A stretch of 49,952 nt of DNA from Alloyangia pacifica (GCF_900116195.1 NZ_FOZW01000021.1:1-49952), one strand, 5' to 3'; positions 33,894 through 42,744 are shown, counted from the first letter of the stretch. A program made the numbers and translations. Notes: generated by a model from the letters alone, not told the origin.

Positions 33894-33922
33894 CCGTAAT
33901 GCCGAACCCCGTCACATTACGG
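33894..33922. promoter_or_regulatory. Inverted repeat in the divergent PepSY/periplasmic-protein promoter
   Basis: CCGTAATG (33894-33901) and CATTACGG (33915-33922) form an exact 8-bp inverted repeat, with half-site centres 21 bp (two helical turns) apart, in the 206-bp gap between the two divergent operons. Such spacing suits a dimeric regulator reaching both promoters. The adjacent response regulator is the natural candidate. A hairpin in RNA is the alternative reading. Confidence 0.55.
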
Positions 33923-34002
33923 TTTCCCAACCTTCCGGTCAGACGGGCGCAGACCCCGGGCCCCAGAACGACCTCATCGACCATTTCGGTGAGGATTTCG
34001 CC

Positions 34003-34662
34003 ATGAAACAACTCCTGCTCGCCACGGCGCTGATTGCCTTTCCCGTGGCGGTCTTCTCCGGCGTGGAGCATTTCGTCATCGGCGCCGCGGCGGCTCCGGC
34101 GCAGCAGAGCGCCGTACCGTCGCTTGGCGATCTGTCGAAATTCGCGGCGATCGTGAGCGACACGCAGAAGATCGCGGCGACCGGCGATCTCGTCGCTGCC
34201 GAGACGCGGATCACCGACCTCGAAACCGCCTGGGATGACGCTGAGGAGGAGCTGCGCGCAAAGGCTCCGGAGGCCTGGGGCACTGTCGATGCCAGCGCCG
34301 ACGCGGCATTTTCGGCGCTGCGCACAAACTCCCCGGATCCGGCACGAGTCGAAACCGCGCTGAGCGATCTTCAGGCCACGCTGGCCGATCCGACCCCGCC
34401 CGACGCGGCGGGGGGTTCAGCACAGACCCTGAACGGCATCGCCGTGACCGACGCCTCGGGGCATCCGCTGCCCTGCGAGGTAATGCTGTCCGATCTTCGC
34501 GACGCGCTGTCCGCCGGGCGCGCATCCGACACGGCCAGACCGCAGATCACCGATCTTCAGTCGAAAGCCACCGAGCGCTGCAACGCCGACGATGACCGCC
34601 GGGCGGATGCCTTCTCTGCCCAGGCTCTTGCCCTTCTCATCCCCGCGCAGGTGACGAAATGA
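34003..34662 (+). CDS. Exported helical protein of unknown function
   Basis: The protein has 219 residues: a signal peptide (LLLATALIAFPVAVFS), then Ala-rich helices with heptad-like spacing (IAATGDLVAAETRITDLETA). Two Cys residues in the mature part (PLPCEVM, TERCNAD) could form a disulphide. GTGAGGA precedes its ATG; a longer open frame upstream runs through promoter DNA. The stop overlaps the COG4705 gene by 4 bp. The pair is likely one functional unit in the envelope. I do not recognise a family. Confidence 0.75.
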   Translation: MKQLLLATALIAFPVAVFSGVEHFVIGAAAAPAQQSAVPSLGDLSKFAAIVSDTQKIAATGDLVAAETRITDLETAWDDAEEELRAKAPEAWGTVDASADAAFSALRTNSPDPARVETALSDLQATLADPTPPDAAGGSAQTLNGIAVTDASGHPLPCEVMLSDLRDALSAGRASDTARPQITDLQSKATERCNADDDRRADAFSAQALALLIPAQVTK

Positions 34663-35441
34663 CCTCTCTCGACACAGGCATCGAGCTTCTCGACGGCCAC
34701 CAGACCAACCCCCGCAACAAGGTGCCCGACGTGACCGCCGCTTTCTGGCTCATCAAGCTGATGGCGGTCACCATGGGCGAGACCGCGGCGGATTATCTCA
34801 GCGTCAATCTCGGGATGGGGCTGACCACCACCTCGCTGATGATGACGGCGCTGCTGGTCGGAACGCTGGCCCTGCAGTTCTCGCGCGACCGCTACGTGCC
34901 CTGGACCTACTGGCTGAACGTGGTGTTGATTTCCGTCGTCGGCACGCTGATCACCGACAACCTCGTGGACAATCTCGGCATCAGCCTCGTGACCTGTACT
35001 GCGGTCTTCAGCGTCGCGCTCGCCGCCTGTTTCGCGCTCTGGTACGGCGAGGAAGGCACGCTGTCGATCCATGACGTCGACAACCCGGTGCGCGAGGCCT
35101 TCTACTGGGTCGCGATCCTCTTCACCTTCGCGCTCGGCACCGCCGCGGGAGACCTCGTCGCCGAGCAGTTCGGGCTTGGCTATCTCGCCTCGGGCATCCT
35201 CTTCGGATCGGTCATCGCGAGCCTTGCCTTCGGCTACTTGGCACTTGGCCTCGACGGCATCCTCGCCTTCTGGCTGGTCTACATCCTGACCCGGCCGCTC
35301 GGCGCGTCTTTCGGAGACCTGCTGTCACAGCCGGTGGACTATGGCGGGCTCGGCTTTGGCACCGTGACCACCAGCCTCGGCTTCCTTGCAGTCATCATCG
35401 CCACCGTCGCGGCCATGAGCCTCGGCCTGCGGCGGCGCTGA
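34659..35441 (+). CDS. COG4705-type multi-pass membrane protein
   Basis: The protein has 260 residues with about eight hydrophobic helices. The family start KVPDVTAAFWLIKLMAVTMG and GETAADYLS is present, and an internal repeat (GTAAGDLVAEQFGLGYLASG) suggests a duplicated four-helix unit. The function of this family is unknown; relatives occur with two-component systems in many bacteria. Translational coupling with the periplasmic helical protein (ATGA, 34659-34662) suggests the two form a complex. Confidence 0.88.
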   Translation: MTSLDTGIELLDGHQTNPRNKVPDVTAAFWLIKLMAVTMGETAADYLSVNLGMGLTTTSLMMTALLVGTLALQFSRDRYVPWTYWLNVVLISVVGTLITDNLVDNLGISLVTCTAVFSVALAACFALWYGEEGTLSIHDVDNPVREAFYWVAILFTFALGTAAGDLVAEQFGLGYLASGILFGSVIASLAFGYLALGLDGILAFWLVYILTRPLGASFGDLLSQPVDYGGLGFGTVTTSLGFLAVIIATVAAMSLGLRRR

Positions 35442-35463
35442 CCCCTCCTTCTAAAACTGCCGG

Positions 35464-35485
35464 GGGCGGTCCCGAGAGACCGCCC
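35464..35485 (+). terminator. Stem-loop before the DedA/PAP2 gene
   Basis: GGGCGGTC (35464-35471) and GACCGCCC (35478-35485) enclose a 6-base loop, 22 bp after the COG4705 stop. No T-run follows, so it may attenuate or process the transcript rather than end it. Confidence 0.5.
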
Positions 35486-35513
35486 ACCATGCTGCTGATC
35501 TTTAAGGACCCCC

Positions 35514-37496
35514 ATGAGTTCGCTGACCTCGCAAATACTGCCGACCCTCGATGCCTTCGGCTTCTGGTCCTACTGGATCATCGGCCTCTCCAGCCTGCTC
35601 GAGGGATGGTGGCTCACCTCGGTCATCGTGCCTGGCACACTGGTGGTCGACGCGGGCGGCGCCCTGGTGCGTCTCGGGCATATGGATTTCATCGACCTTG
35701 CGTGGTTCGTCGGCATCGGTGCCATCCTTGGCGGCGAGCTGAGCTGGCACAGCGGCCGCTGGCTGGGCGAGCGGGTGCGGCTGCCCCAATCAGCCGCCTT
35801 CCGCCGGGCGCAGGAGCTCATCCGCAGCCGCGGCGGGCTGGCATTGGTGATCGGCAGGTTCTTCGGCCCTGTCGCCGGTTTCGTGCCCCTCGCCGCCGCC
35901 CTGGCCGGCATGGAGCGCAAACGGTTCCATGCCTGGAACATCGCCAGCGGCATCGCCTACGCCTTGGGCCATGTCACCATCGGTTACGCCGCGGGCGACA
36001 TCATGGCCCGCCTCGGACCCTACCTTCCGCGCCTCCTCCTGCCGCTGGCTCTGGTGGCGGTCCTCGCGCTGGTGACATGGGCCGTCACCCACCACCTGCG
36101 CCGCGGCCTTCCGGCGCTGCGGGTCTGGGGCCGCGCGATCCGCGGGCGACTGGAAACCTGGCCGCCGCTTCTGCGCTTCACCGCCCGCCACCCGCGCGCC
36201 GTGAAGGTCATCGCGCGGCGCCTCGACCCGGAGCGCGGCCTGCTGACCACGGCGGTGACCGCCCTGCTGCTCTATCTCTGCGCCGTGTTCATCGACGGCG
36301 CTTTCGACCTTGCCTTCGTGCCGGGCACAGACGCGCTCGACCAGCGCATCGCCAATCTCGCGCATGCCTTCTGGACGCCCGGTGGGCTGAGCCTCGCGGC
36401 TTGGGTAACGCAGGCGGGGCATGTGCCGGTCGCGGCGCTGGTCGCGCTCGGCGCGGTGCTCGGACTCGCCTTCTGGGGACGCAGGGCCGCCGCCCTTGGG
36501 CTCGCCACCGCCGTCGCGGGAAACGCGCTGACGGTGACCCTGCTGAAGCTCGCCTTCGGCCGGGCGCGGCCCTCGCTGGCGTATTTCCTCGAAAGCTCGA
36601 ACAGTTTCCCCTCGGGGCATGCGGCGATTTCGGTGGCGCTCTACGGCACGCTGGCCATGATGCTCTGGCGCGAAAAGCTCATCGGCCCGACCCTCGCCAT
36701 CACGGCGGGGGTGACAATGGCGGCGGCGCTGGGGCTCACGCGGATCTATCTCGTCGAGCACTTCCTGTCGGACGTTCTGAACGGCTGGGTGGTCGGTGCG
36801 ATCTGGATGGTGATCGGCTTTGCCGTGAGCGAAATGGCCCGGCGGAGGTCCCGCGATCCGGGCAGGCGCCGCCCGGCACTGAGCCTTTCCGCCACCTGCG
36901 CCTGTTGCGCGGCAGCGCTGGTCATCGCGATCCAAGACAATCCGACAGTGGCGCCAAGGGTCCCAAGCACAGTGACCGTGTTCGACAACCTGCCCGACGC
37001 CATCACCGGCGATGGGTTCCCGCTCGACGTGGTGACGCTGTCGGGCGAGACGCTGCCGCCAGTGAGCGTCGCGTCCACCGGGCTTTCGGTCGGCGAGATC
37101 GTGGGGCGCCTCGCCAAAGGCGGCTGGACAGAGGCGGCACGACCCGACGTGCGTTCCGGCATTGCTGCGCTCCGGCAGGACATCACCGACCACCCACAAG
37201 ACAGAGCCATGGTTCTCCCCGCCTTCCTTGATGCCCGCCCGGCCACTGCGACGCTGCACAGCCCCGCGCAGGACGCCGTGCTTCGGCTTTGGGGCGTGGG
37301 GCACGAGCGAACCGGCGCGCCGGTGGTCGGCTGGGCGCTCGATGCGGCGGAGGGCGCCGCCGCGGCGGCACTTCTTCCAGCGGAAGCCGCGGCGCTCTCG
37401 CTGGTCGGGGCGCAGGGCAGTCGCACCCTCGCGACCGAAGCACGCGGCACCGCCGTCCGGCTGACCGAGCTGTCGCCCAACCCACTCACCAAATGA
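35514..37496 (+). CDS. DedA-PAP2-LssY fusion membrane protein
   Basis: The protein has 660 residues in three parts. Residues 1-190 are DedA/VTT-like (PGTLVVDAGG, GRFFGPVAGFVPLAAALAGM), a family linked to lipid scrambling. Residues 240-440 are a PAP2 phosphatase with all three motifs: K345...RARP (350-353), PSGH (366-369) and R-x5-H416-x3-D420. The tail from about 480 resembles the LssY C-terminal domain (VFDNLPDAITGDGFPLD). Dephosphorylation and transbilayer recycling of a phospholipid or undecaprenyl-type phosphate is a reasonable reading. It begins 72 bp after the COG4705 gene. Confidence 0.9.
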   Translation: MSSLTSQILPTLDAFGFWSYWIIGLSSLLEGWWLTSVIVPGTLVVDAGGALVRLGHMDFIDLAWFVGIGAILGGELSWHSGRWLGERVRLPQSAAFRRAQELIRSRGGLALVIGRFFGPVAGFVPLAAALAGMERKRFHAWNIASGIAYALGHVTIGYAAGDIMARLGPYLPRLLLPLALVAVLALVTWAVTHHLRRGLPALRVWGRAIRGRLETWPPLLRFTARHPRAVKVIARRLDPERGLLTTAVTALLLYLCAVFIDGAFDLAFVPGTDALDQRIANLAHAFWTPGGLSLAAWVTQAGHVPVAALVALGAVLGLAFWGRRAAALGLATAVAGNALTVTLLKLAFGRARPSLAYFLESSNSFPSGHAAISVALYGTLAMMLWREKLIGPTLAITAGVTMAAALGLTRIYLVEHFLSDVLNGWVVGAIWMVIGFAVSEMARRRSRDPGRRRPALSLSATCACCAAALVIAIQDNPTVAPRVPSTVTVFDNLPDAITGDGFPLDVVTLSGETLPPVSVASTGLSVGEIVGRLAKGGWTEAARPDVRSGIAALRQDITDHPQDRAMVLPAFLDARPATATLHSPAQDAVLRLWGVGHERTGAPVVGWALDAAEGAAAAALLPAEAAALSLVGAQGSRTLATEARGTAVRLTELSPNPLTK

Positions 37497-37533
37497 GCCG
37501 CACTTCGCCAAGAAAGACATGAGGCACGAACAC

Positions 37534-38583
37534 ATGAGAAAAACAGCAATCCTTGCGGCGATCCTCGCGCCGCTCCTCGTCATCGCAGCAGTTGAAACAC
37601 AGTGGCCCGCCTATGCCGCCTACGAACTTACCGGCATGGGCAACGCCAGCGAGACGAGAAGTGCTGCAGCACCGCAGAAGGTGATCGATGCGGTCGGAGA
37701 CGCCGAAGGCGATCCCCTGACTTTGCTTGCGGTGGGCGACATCGCCAACTGCCCCGAAGCGCCGGGCCTTGCCAGCGCCTTTCCCGTCAGCGCCGATTTG
37801 ATCGGCCTCGCCTCCGCCTTCGATCCGGCGACGGCCCCAGCGGTGCCAACCGTGCAGCTCACGGCGCAATGGCCGAACGCGCCGATCCTCGCGCTTGGCG
37901 ATCTGGTCTACAGTTCGGGCAAGCCGGTGGAATTCTCCGACTGTTTTGACCCGCTCTGGAAGGACAATCGCGCACGCACGCTCCCCACGCCGGGCAACCA
38001 CGAGTACAATACGCCCGATGCCTTTGGGTACTACCAGTACTGGGGCGAGCGCGCGGGCCCGGATGATCTGGGCTACTACGCCACGCATCACGGCAACTGG
38101 CTGATCCTCTCGCTGAACAGCGAAACCGACGCCAGCCCAGGATCGCCGCAGGCGCTCTGGCTGAACAAGACCTTGGCTGCGTCTCCCGAGGCCTGTGTTC
38201 TCGCCTTCTATCACCGGCCTGCTTATTCGTTGAAAGAGCGGGGCGGACGCGACAACGCCGTGGCGCTGTTCAAGCAACTGGAGCAGGCCGGGGCGAGCGT
38301 CGTTCTCAACGGGCACAACCATTTCTACGAGCGCACCCTGCCGCTCGGCGCAGACGGTACGCCGGATACCACGAACGGGACGGTGTCCTTTACCGTTGGC
38401 ACGGGCGGCGATAAATCGCGCGAGTTACCCACGCTGGATACCACCGCCAAGGCCATCTTCGGTCATCTGGGTGTCCTGCGCCTCGAACTCGGACAACATG
38501 AGTTCCAGTGGGGGTTCGTGGATGCGGAAAGCGGCGAAACGCTGGATGCCGGGCAGGCTCCATGCAATCTCCGCCCGTCATGA
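37534..38583 (+). CDS. Exported metallophosphoesterase
   Basis: The protein has 349 residues with a signal peptide (AAILAPLLVIAAVETQWPAY). The calcineurin-like signature is complete: VGDIAN, LGDLVYSSG, GNHEY, YHRPAY and GHNHFYER. It hydrolyses phosphoesters in the periplasm or outside the cell. ATG 37534 fits the signal peptide better and has GAGG upstream; ATG 37519 is an alternative. It follows the PAP2 fusion by 37 bp, so both phosphatases are probably co-expressed. Confidence 0.85.
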   Translation: MRKTAILAAILAPLLVIAAVETQWPAYAAYELTGMGNASETRSAAAPQKVIDAVGDAEGDPLTLLAVGDIANCPEAPGLASAFPVSADLIGLASAFDPATAPAVPTVQLTAQWPNAPILALGDLVYSSGKPVEFSDCFDPLWKDNRARTLPTPGNHEYNTPDAFGYYQYWGERAGPDDLGYYATHHGNWLILSLNSETDASPGSPQALWLNKTLAASPEACVLAFYHRPAYSLKERGGRDNAVALFKQLEQAGASVVLNGHNHFYERTLPLGADGTPDTTNGTVSFTVGTGGDKSRELPTLDTTAKAIFGHLGVLRLELGQHEFQWGFVDAESGETLDAGQAPCNLRPS

Positions 38584-38759
38584 CCGGGAGGGCTGCGAGC
38601 ACCCTCAACCTTCTCCCCTCGTTGATGGAGACTTCGCTCTTGCAGCGGATGGCAGAAATGTCCGCAGTTGGTGAGTGCAGCCTCGGCTTGGCGAACGGCC
38701 AGGTTTCTCGAACTGGGCGTCGGTGCTGACCGGAGCGATCGGCTTCGCCGAACCCTTCG

Positions 38760-39083
38760 TCACGCTGTGCGTGGCCCGAAAAGGATCACTGCTGCGCCGA
38801 TCAAGCTCAGGCAAGCACCGGCGGCATCCCAGATGTCTGGGCGCTGGCCTTCAGCGCCCCACATCCAGAACAGCGACGCGGCGATATAGACGCCGCCATA
38901 GGCGGCATAGGCTCGACCGGCGAAACCTGCTTCGACCTGTGCCAGAAGCCAGCCGAAAAGCACAAGGCTCGCGATCCCTGGCAGCAGCCAGAAAATCGAC
39001 GCGCCCCGCCACCAGGCCCAGATTGCAAAGCAGCCGGCGATCTCGGCCAGGGCCGCGAGCGGATAGATCAACACGGTCGGCAT
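38760..39083 (-). CDS. ynfA: YnfA/UPF0060 family membrane protein
   Basis: The protein has 107 residues with four helices; [36 protein letters not shown] and the [10 protein letters not shown] region are diagnostic for UPF0060. YnfA belongs to the small-multidrug-resistance-like fold. Its ATG overlaps the MerR stop by one base, so it is expressed with the regulator and may be part of the metal module. Confidence 0.92.
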   Translation of the reverse strand: MPTVLIYPLAALAEIAGCFAIWAWWRGASIFWLLPGIASLVLFGWLLAQVEAGFAGRAYAAYGGVYIAASLFWMWGAEGQRPDIWDAAGACLSLIGAAVILFGPRTA

Positions 39084-39511
39084 CAGGAACCGGGCCGGTC
39101 GTGATCAGAGAGGCACTCTTCGTGGTCGCGTAGCACCTCAAGGATGCGGCAGTTCGCAACCCGATCGGCCCTGCACTCGCCGATCATCCTTTTCAGTTCG
39201 ACGCGGAGCGCTTCAAGACGGGCGATGCGCGCCTCAACCTCATGGAGGTGCTTCTGAGCAACCGCATCGACCTGCGCACAGGACCTTTCTGGGCTGTCCG
39301 AGAGGTCCAGGAGTTCCCGTATGGACTCGAGCGAAAAGCCGAGTTGTCGAGAGTGCCGGATAAACGCGAGCCGGTCGAGTTCCAGCGGCCCGTATCGGCG
39401 CTGCCCCCCCTCGCTGCGCCCGGGCTCGGGCATCAAACCGATCTGTTCGTAATAGCGGATCGTCTGCACCTTGGTGCCCGTCCGCTTTGCCAGTGTTCCG
39501 ATAGCCAGCAT
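39083..39511 (-). CDS. MerR-family heavy-metal regulator (CadR/PbrR-like)
   Basis: The protein has 142 residues. The N-terminal MerR helix-turn-helix reads [20 protein letters not shown] with GLMPEPGR. The three family metal Cys are at 78, 113 and 121, plus Cys133 near the C-terminus, as in CadR/PbrR (Cd/Pb/Zn sensors). A CueR-type pair of Cys eight apart near the end is not the pattern. It is divergent from the ATPase gene it should activate through the promoter at 39584-39614. Confidence 0.9.
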   Translation of the reverse strand: MLAIGTLAKRTGTKVQTIRYYEQIGLMPEPGRSEGGQRRYGPLELDRLAFIRHSRQLGFSLESIRELLDLSDSPERSCAQVDAVAQKHLHEVEARIARLEALRVELKRMIGECRADRVANCRILEVLRDHEECLSDHDRPGS

Positions 39512-39583
39512 AAGCGTCTCCTTCCCTCGTTAGCGCGTCGTGTCCCCCGCAGCCAAAGATACGGAAAACCTTCCTCGCGAGGC

Positions 39584-39614
39584 TTGAACCTACAGTGGCT
39601 GTAGCTCGTATAGC
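39584..39614 (+). promoter_or_regulatory. MerR-type promoter of the Zn/Cd/Pb ATPase
   Basis: -35 TTGAAC (39584-39589) and -10 TATAGC (39609-39614) are separated by 19 bp, with the perfect dyad CTACAG-TGG-CTGTAG (39590-39604) in the spacer. This matches ZntR/PbrR-type promoters. Transcription starts about 30 bp before the ATPase ATG. Confidence 0.88.
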
Positions 39615-39648
39615 TAAGTTCAACCGAGAATCACAACGGAGGTTCGAT

Positions 39649-41934
39649 ATGGCCGATGGCAGCACACGACAACGCGAATGGCGCGTTACAGGCATGGATT
39701 GCGGTTCATGCGCCGCCAAGGTGCGCGGCGCAGTCGAGCGCCTGCCTGGCGTCGAGCGTGTTGATGTCGCCCTGATGGCCGAGCGGTTGCGACTGACGCT
39801 CGATGAGACACAGACCCCGCCAGAGCACATCGAGAAGGCAGTGCGCGGAGTCGGCTTCGGGATCGCGCCAAAGGGCGCGCGGCCAGAGAAGCCCAAGGGC
39901 GGCTTTGTCCTGCCGGATGGCGCCTTTCCGGATGCGGCGGAGGCCGTGGAAATCGACAGCGAACTGGAGGAGATCACTGGGCCCACCGATGACGCGCCGA
40001 CCTCCTGGTTAAAGACATCCAAGGGTCGCCTCGTGCTCGGCACCGGCGTATTGCTCGCGGCGGCTTGGGCGTCAAGGCTCGTCCTGCCGGCTGAGATCGC
40101 GCATTGGGCGTTCGTGCTGGCGACACTGGTTGGGATTTTGCCCGTGGCGCAGCGCGCCTTGGCCATGACGCGGGCCGGCATGCCCTTCACCATCGAGATG
40201 TTGATGACCATCGCCGCTGGTGGCGCGCTGATCATCGGTGAGCCGGAAGAGGCGGCGCTCGTCGTTTTCCTCTTCGCCGTGGGCGAACTCCTGGAAGGAG
40301 TCTCTGCGAGCAAGGCGCGCGACAGTATTCGCGCCCTCTCGAAGCTCGTGCCGAAGACGGCACGTCTCGAAGTGGGAGGCAAGACACGAGAGATCGCGGC
40401 CGAGAAGCTCCAGTTAGGTCAGCTCGTGCAAGTCCGGCCCGGTGACCGCGTGCCCTGCGACGGCGAGGTGATCGAGGGCACGTCGGGTGTCGACGAGAGC
40501 CCAGTGACCGGCGAGAGCGTCCCGAGCCTCAAGGAGCCGGGCGCGGAGGTCTTCGCGGGGTCGATCAACACCGAAGCTCTGCTGCGCGTGCGGGTGCTGA
40601 GGTCGGCCGAGGACAACACCATCTCCCGCATTGTCCGCCTCGTGGAAGAGGCCGAGAGCGCCCGCGCACCCACCGAGCGCTTCATCGACATGTTCAGCCG
40701 GGTCTACATGCCCGCTGTGGTCGGAGTCGCTGTTCTCGTCGCTATCGTTCCGCCGCTGGCCTTCGGGCTGGCTTGGGGTGACTGGATCTACCGGGCGCTT
40801 GCGCTGCTGCTGATCGGCTGCCCCTGTGCGCTGGTGATCTCGGTGCCAGCCTCGATTGCCTCGGCCCTGTCCACGGGAGCGCGCAATGGCCTGCTGATGA
40901 AGGGCGGCTCGGTGATCGAGGCGGCGGCCCGCACGACCCATGTCGCCTTCGACAAGACCGGGACGCTCACACATGGCAGGCCCCGCGTGACAGATGTCTC
41001 TGTGTTGATTGGAAGCGACGACGACCTCATGGCGCTTGCCGCCGGGGTCGAGAGCGGGGCGAGCCACCCGCTCGGACAGGCGATCTGCGCTGAAGCCGAG
41101 CGGCGAGGCGTGGGCGCGGCGACGGCCACCGGCTGCCGCGCGCTTCCCGGCAAGGGGGCGGAAGCCTCCCTCGACGGCGTGACCGTCAGCGTGGGCTCCC
41201 CACGGCTGGCGAACGAGCGCGGTGCCCTCACGGACGACCTGCGGACCCGCGTGGCGGCGCTGGAAGCTGAGGGCAAGACGGTGGTCATCGTGTTGCGCGA
41301 AGACGTGCCTCAGGGCCTCATCGCGCTCAGGGACGAGCCGCGCGCCGACGCGGCGAACGCTATCGCGCAACTGCGCGGGCTCGGCATATCTTCGGTCATG
41401 CTGACGGGGGACAACCCGCGCACGGCCCAAGCCATCGCTGAAGGGCTCGGGATCGAACATCGTTCGGAACTGATGCCGGAGGACAAGGTGACGGCGATCC
41501 GCGACCTGAGGGCGGAGGCCCGCGTGATGATGATCGGCGACGGGATCAACGATGCGCCGGCGCTCGCCGCCGCGCATGTTGGCGTTGCCATGGGCTCGGG
41601 CACCGACGTGGCGCTCGAAACGGCCGACGCGGCGATCCTGCGCAACCGCGTGACCGATGTGCCGGGCAAGATCCGCCTCTCCCGGGCCACCATGTCGAAC
41701 ATCCGCCAGAACATCGCGATTGCGCTCGGCCTCAAGGCGATATTCCTCGTGACTACCGTGCTCGGGATCACCGGCCTTTGGATCGCAATCCTCGCGGATA
41801 CCGGTGCCACCGTGCTGGTGACGATGAACGCCCTGCGGCTGCTGTTCTTCCGTCCCACCCGCACGCCTGAACCTGCGGGGCACGTCGGTCTGACCGCTGA
41901 GACACGCCCCGATCACGCAACCGCAACGACCTGA
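39649..41934 (+). CDS. zntA/cadA-like: P1B-type Zn/Cd/Pb-transporting ATPase
   Basis: The protein has 761 residues. The N-terminal heavy-metal domain has GMDCGSCAAKV. The membrane metal site is CPCALVISVPAS, followed by phosphorylation motif DKTGTLTHGRP, the HP motif and the hinge MIGDGINDAPA. The last helices carry Lys (GLKAIFLV) and Asp (LADTGATVLVTMNALRL), the P1B-2 signature that selects Zn, Cd or Pb rather than Cu. It exports these divalent ions from the cytosol. CGGAGG precedes ATG 39649. DUF411 copy 2 follows 13 bp later. Confidence 0.95.
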   Translation: MADGSTRQREWRVTGMDCGSCAAKVRGAVERLPGVERVDVALMAERLRLTLDETQTPPEHIEKAVRGVGFGIAPKGARPEKPKGGFVLPDGAFPDAAEAVEIDSELEEITGPTDDAPTSWLKTSKGRLVLGTGVLLAAAWASRLVLPAEIAHWAFVLATLVGILPVAQRALAMTRAGMPFTIEMLMTIAAGGALIIGEPEEAALVVFLFAVGELLEGVSASKARDSIRALSKLVPKTARLEVGGKTREIAAEKLQLGQLVQVRPGDRVPCDGEVIEGTSGVDESPVTGESVPSLKEPGAEVFAGSINTEALLRVRVLRSAEDNTISRIVRLVEEAESARAPTERFIDMFSRVYMPAVVGVAVLVAIVPPLAFGLAWGDWIYRALALLLIGCPCALVISVPASIASALSTGARNGLLMKGGSVIEAAARTTHVAFDKTGTLTHGRPRVTDVSVLIGSDDDLMALAAGVESGASHPLGQAICAEAERRGVGAATATGCRALPGKGAEASLDGVTVSVGSPRLANERGALTDDLRTRVAALEAEGKTVVIVLREDVPQGLIALRDEPRADAANAIAQLRGLGISSVMLTGDNPRTAQAIAEGLGIEHRSELMPEDKVTAIRDLRAEARVMMIGDGINDAPALAAAHVGVAMGSGTDVALETADAAILRNRVTDVPGKIRLSRATMSNIRQNIAIALGLKAIFLVTTVLGITGLWIAILADTGATVLVTMNALRLLFFRPTRTPEPAGHVGLTAETRPDHATATT

Positions 41935-41947
41935 AAGGGAGACACCG

Positions 41948-42415
41948 ATGATCCTCACCCGCCGCGCCATGATGGCTTCCGCCGCGTGCTTCGCCGCGAC
42001 AGGGCCGACCGCCGGTCTGTCCCAAAGCTCTCCGGCAATCCACGTCCTGAAAGATCCCAATTGTGGCTGCTGCACCGCTTGGATCGAGATCCTGAAGGAT
42101 GACGGCTTCGCGGTCACCACCGAGCGCAGCTTCGGCACCCTCCTGATCCGGCACAAGCTCGAGAACGGCATCCCCCAGAACATGACCTCCTGCCACACCG
42201 GCGAAATCGAGGGCTACATGATCGAAGGACACGTGCCGACGGCCGACATTCGACGACTGCTATCCGAGCGCCCCGATGCCGTCGGTCTCGCCGTGCCCGG
42301 GATGCCTTACGGATCACCGGGCATGGGGCCAGAGGATGAGCGGGAAGCCTACGATGTGTTCCTGATCCTCGGAGATGGCAGGACGGAAATCTTCTCCAGC
42401 TATGAGGCTGCCTGA
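41948..42415 (+). CDS. DUF411 metal-binding protein (copy 2)
   Basis: The protein has 155 residues, the same length as copy 1 at 9527-9994, with the same DPNCGCCTAW, TSCHTGEIEG and VPGMPYGSPGM motifs; most differences are in the leader and loops. It has a leader with twin Arg (TRRAMMASAA). It is co-transcribed with the ATPase. Presence in both a copper block and a Zn/Cd/Pb block suggests a general periplasmic metal-handling task, or different metal preference. Confidence 0.9.
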   Translation: MILTRRAMMASAACFAATGPTAGLSQSSPAIHVLKDPNCGCCTAWIEILKDDGFAVTTERSFGTLLIRHKLENGIPQNMTSCHTGEIEGYMIEGHVPTADIRRLLSERPDAVGLAVPGMPYGSPGMGPEDEREAYDVFLILGDGRTEIFSSYEAA

Positions 42416-42744
42416 CGGCACCGATCTCAGGATCGCCGTGGGGCCACTGCACAAATCTCACACCGCGCAGTCACAGCGAAAGTCAGGAAAGTCCGCGAAG
42501 CCGCGGCTCTCTCTGCGCCGTCGCACGACGGCTCAGCGCCCTTTCGCGAAGTTCAGGCGATCAGGGAGTTCGCGTATGCTGCAAGAGTAGACCTTCTGGG
42601 CCGAAGCTTTCTTGATTGCCTCAGCTCGGCAATCCCGTGAGGCAGTGAATTCCTCAACGAGCTGACTTCCCGGCCCTTGAAGGCCATCACATGCATCGCC
42701 ACTTGCATCCGCGATGCGCCGGCTGATCGGCGTCGGAGTTCAAC
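42416..42744. other. Intergenic, no gene recognised
   Basis: No coding signal or clear regulatory dyad; only short GC-rich inverted repeats (e.g. GTCCGCGAAGCCGCGG near 42490). It separates the metal module from the CaCA exchanger. Confidence 0.35.

Noticed and set aside
35790..37583. 597-aa open frame antisense to the DedA-PAP2 gene
   Set aside because: No start signal or motif, and the opposite strand has complete PAP2 catalytic motifs.
40414..42198. 594-aa open frame antisense to the ATPase
   Set aside because: Antisense to a P-type ATPase with all motifs and to DUF411; composition is typical of GC-rich shadows.
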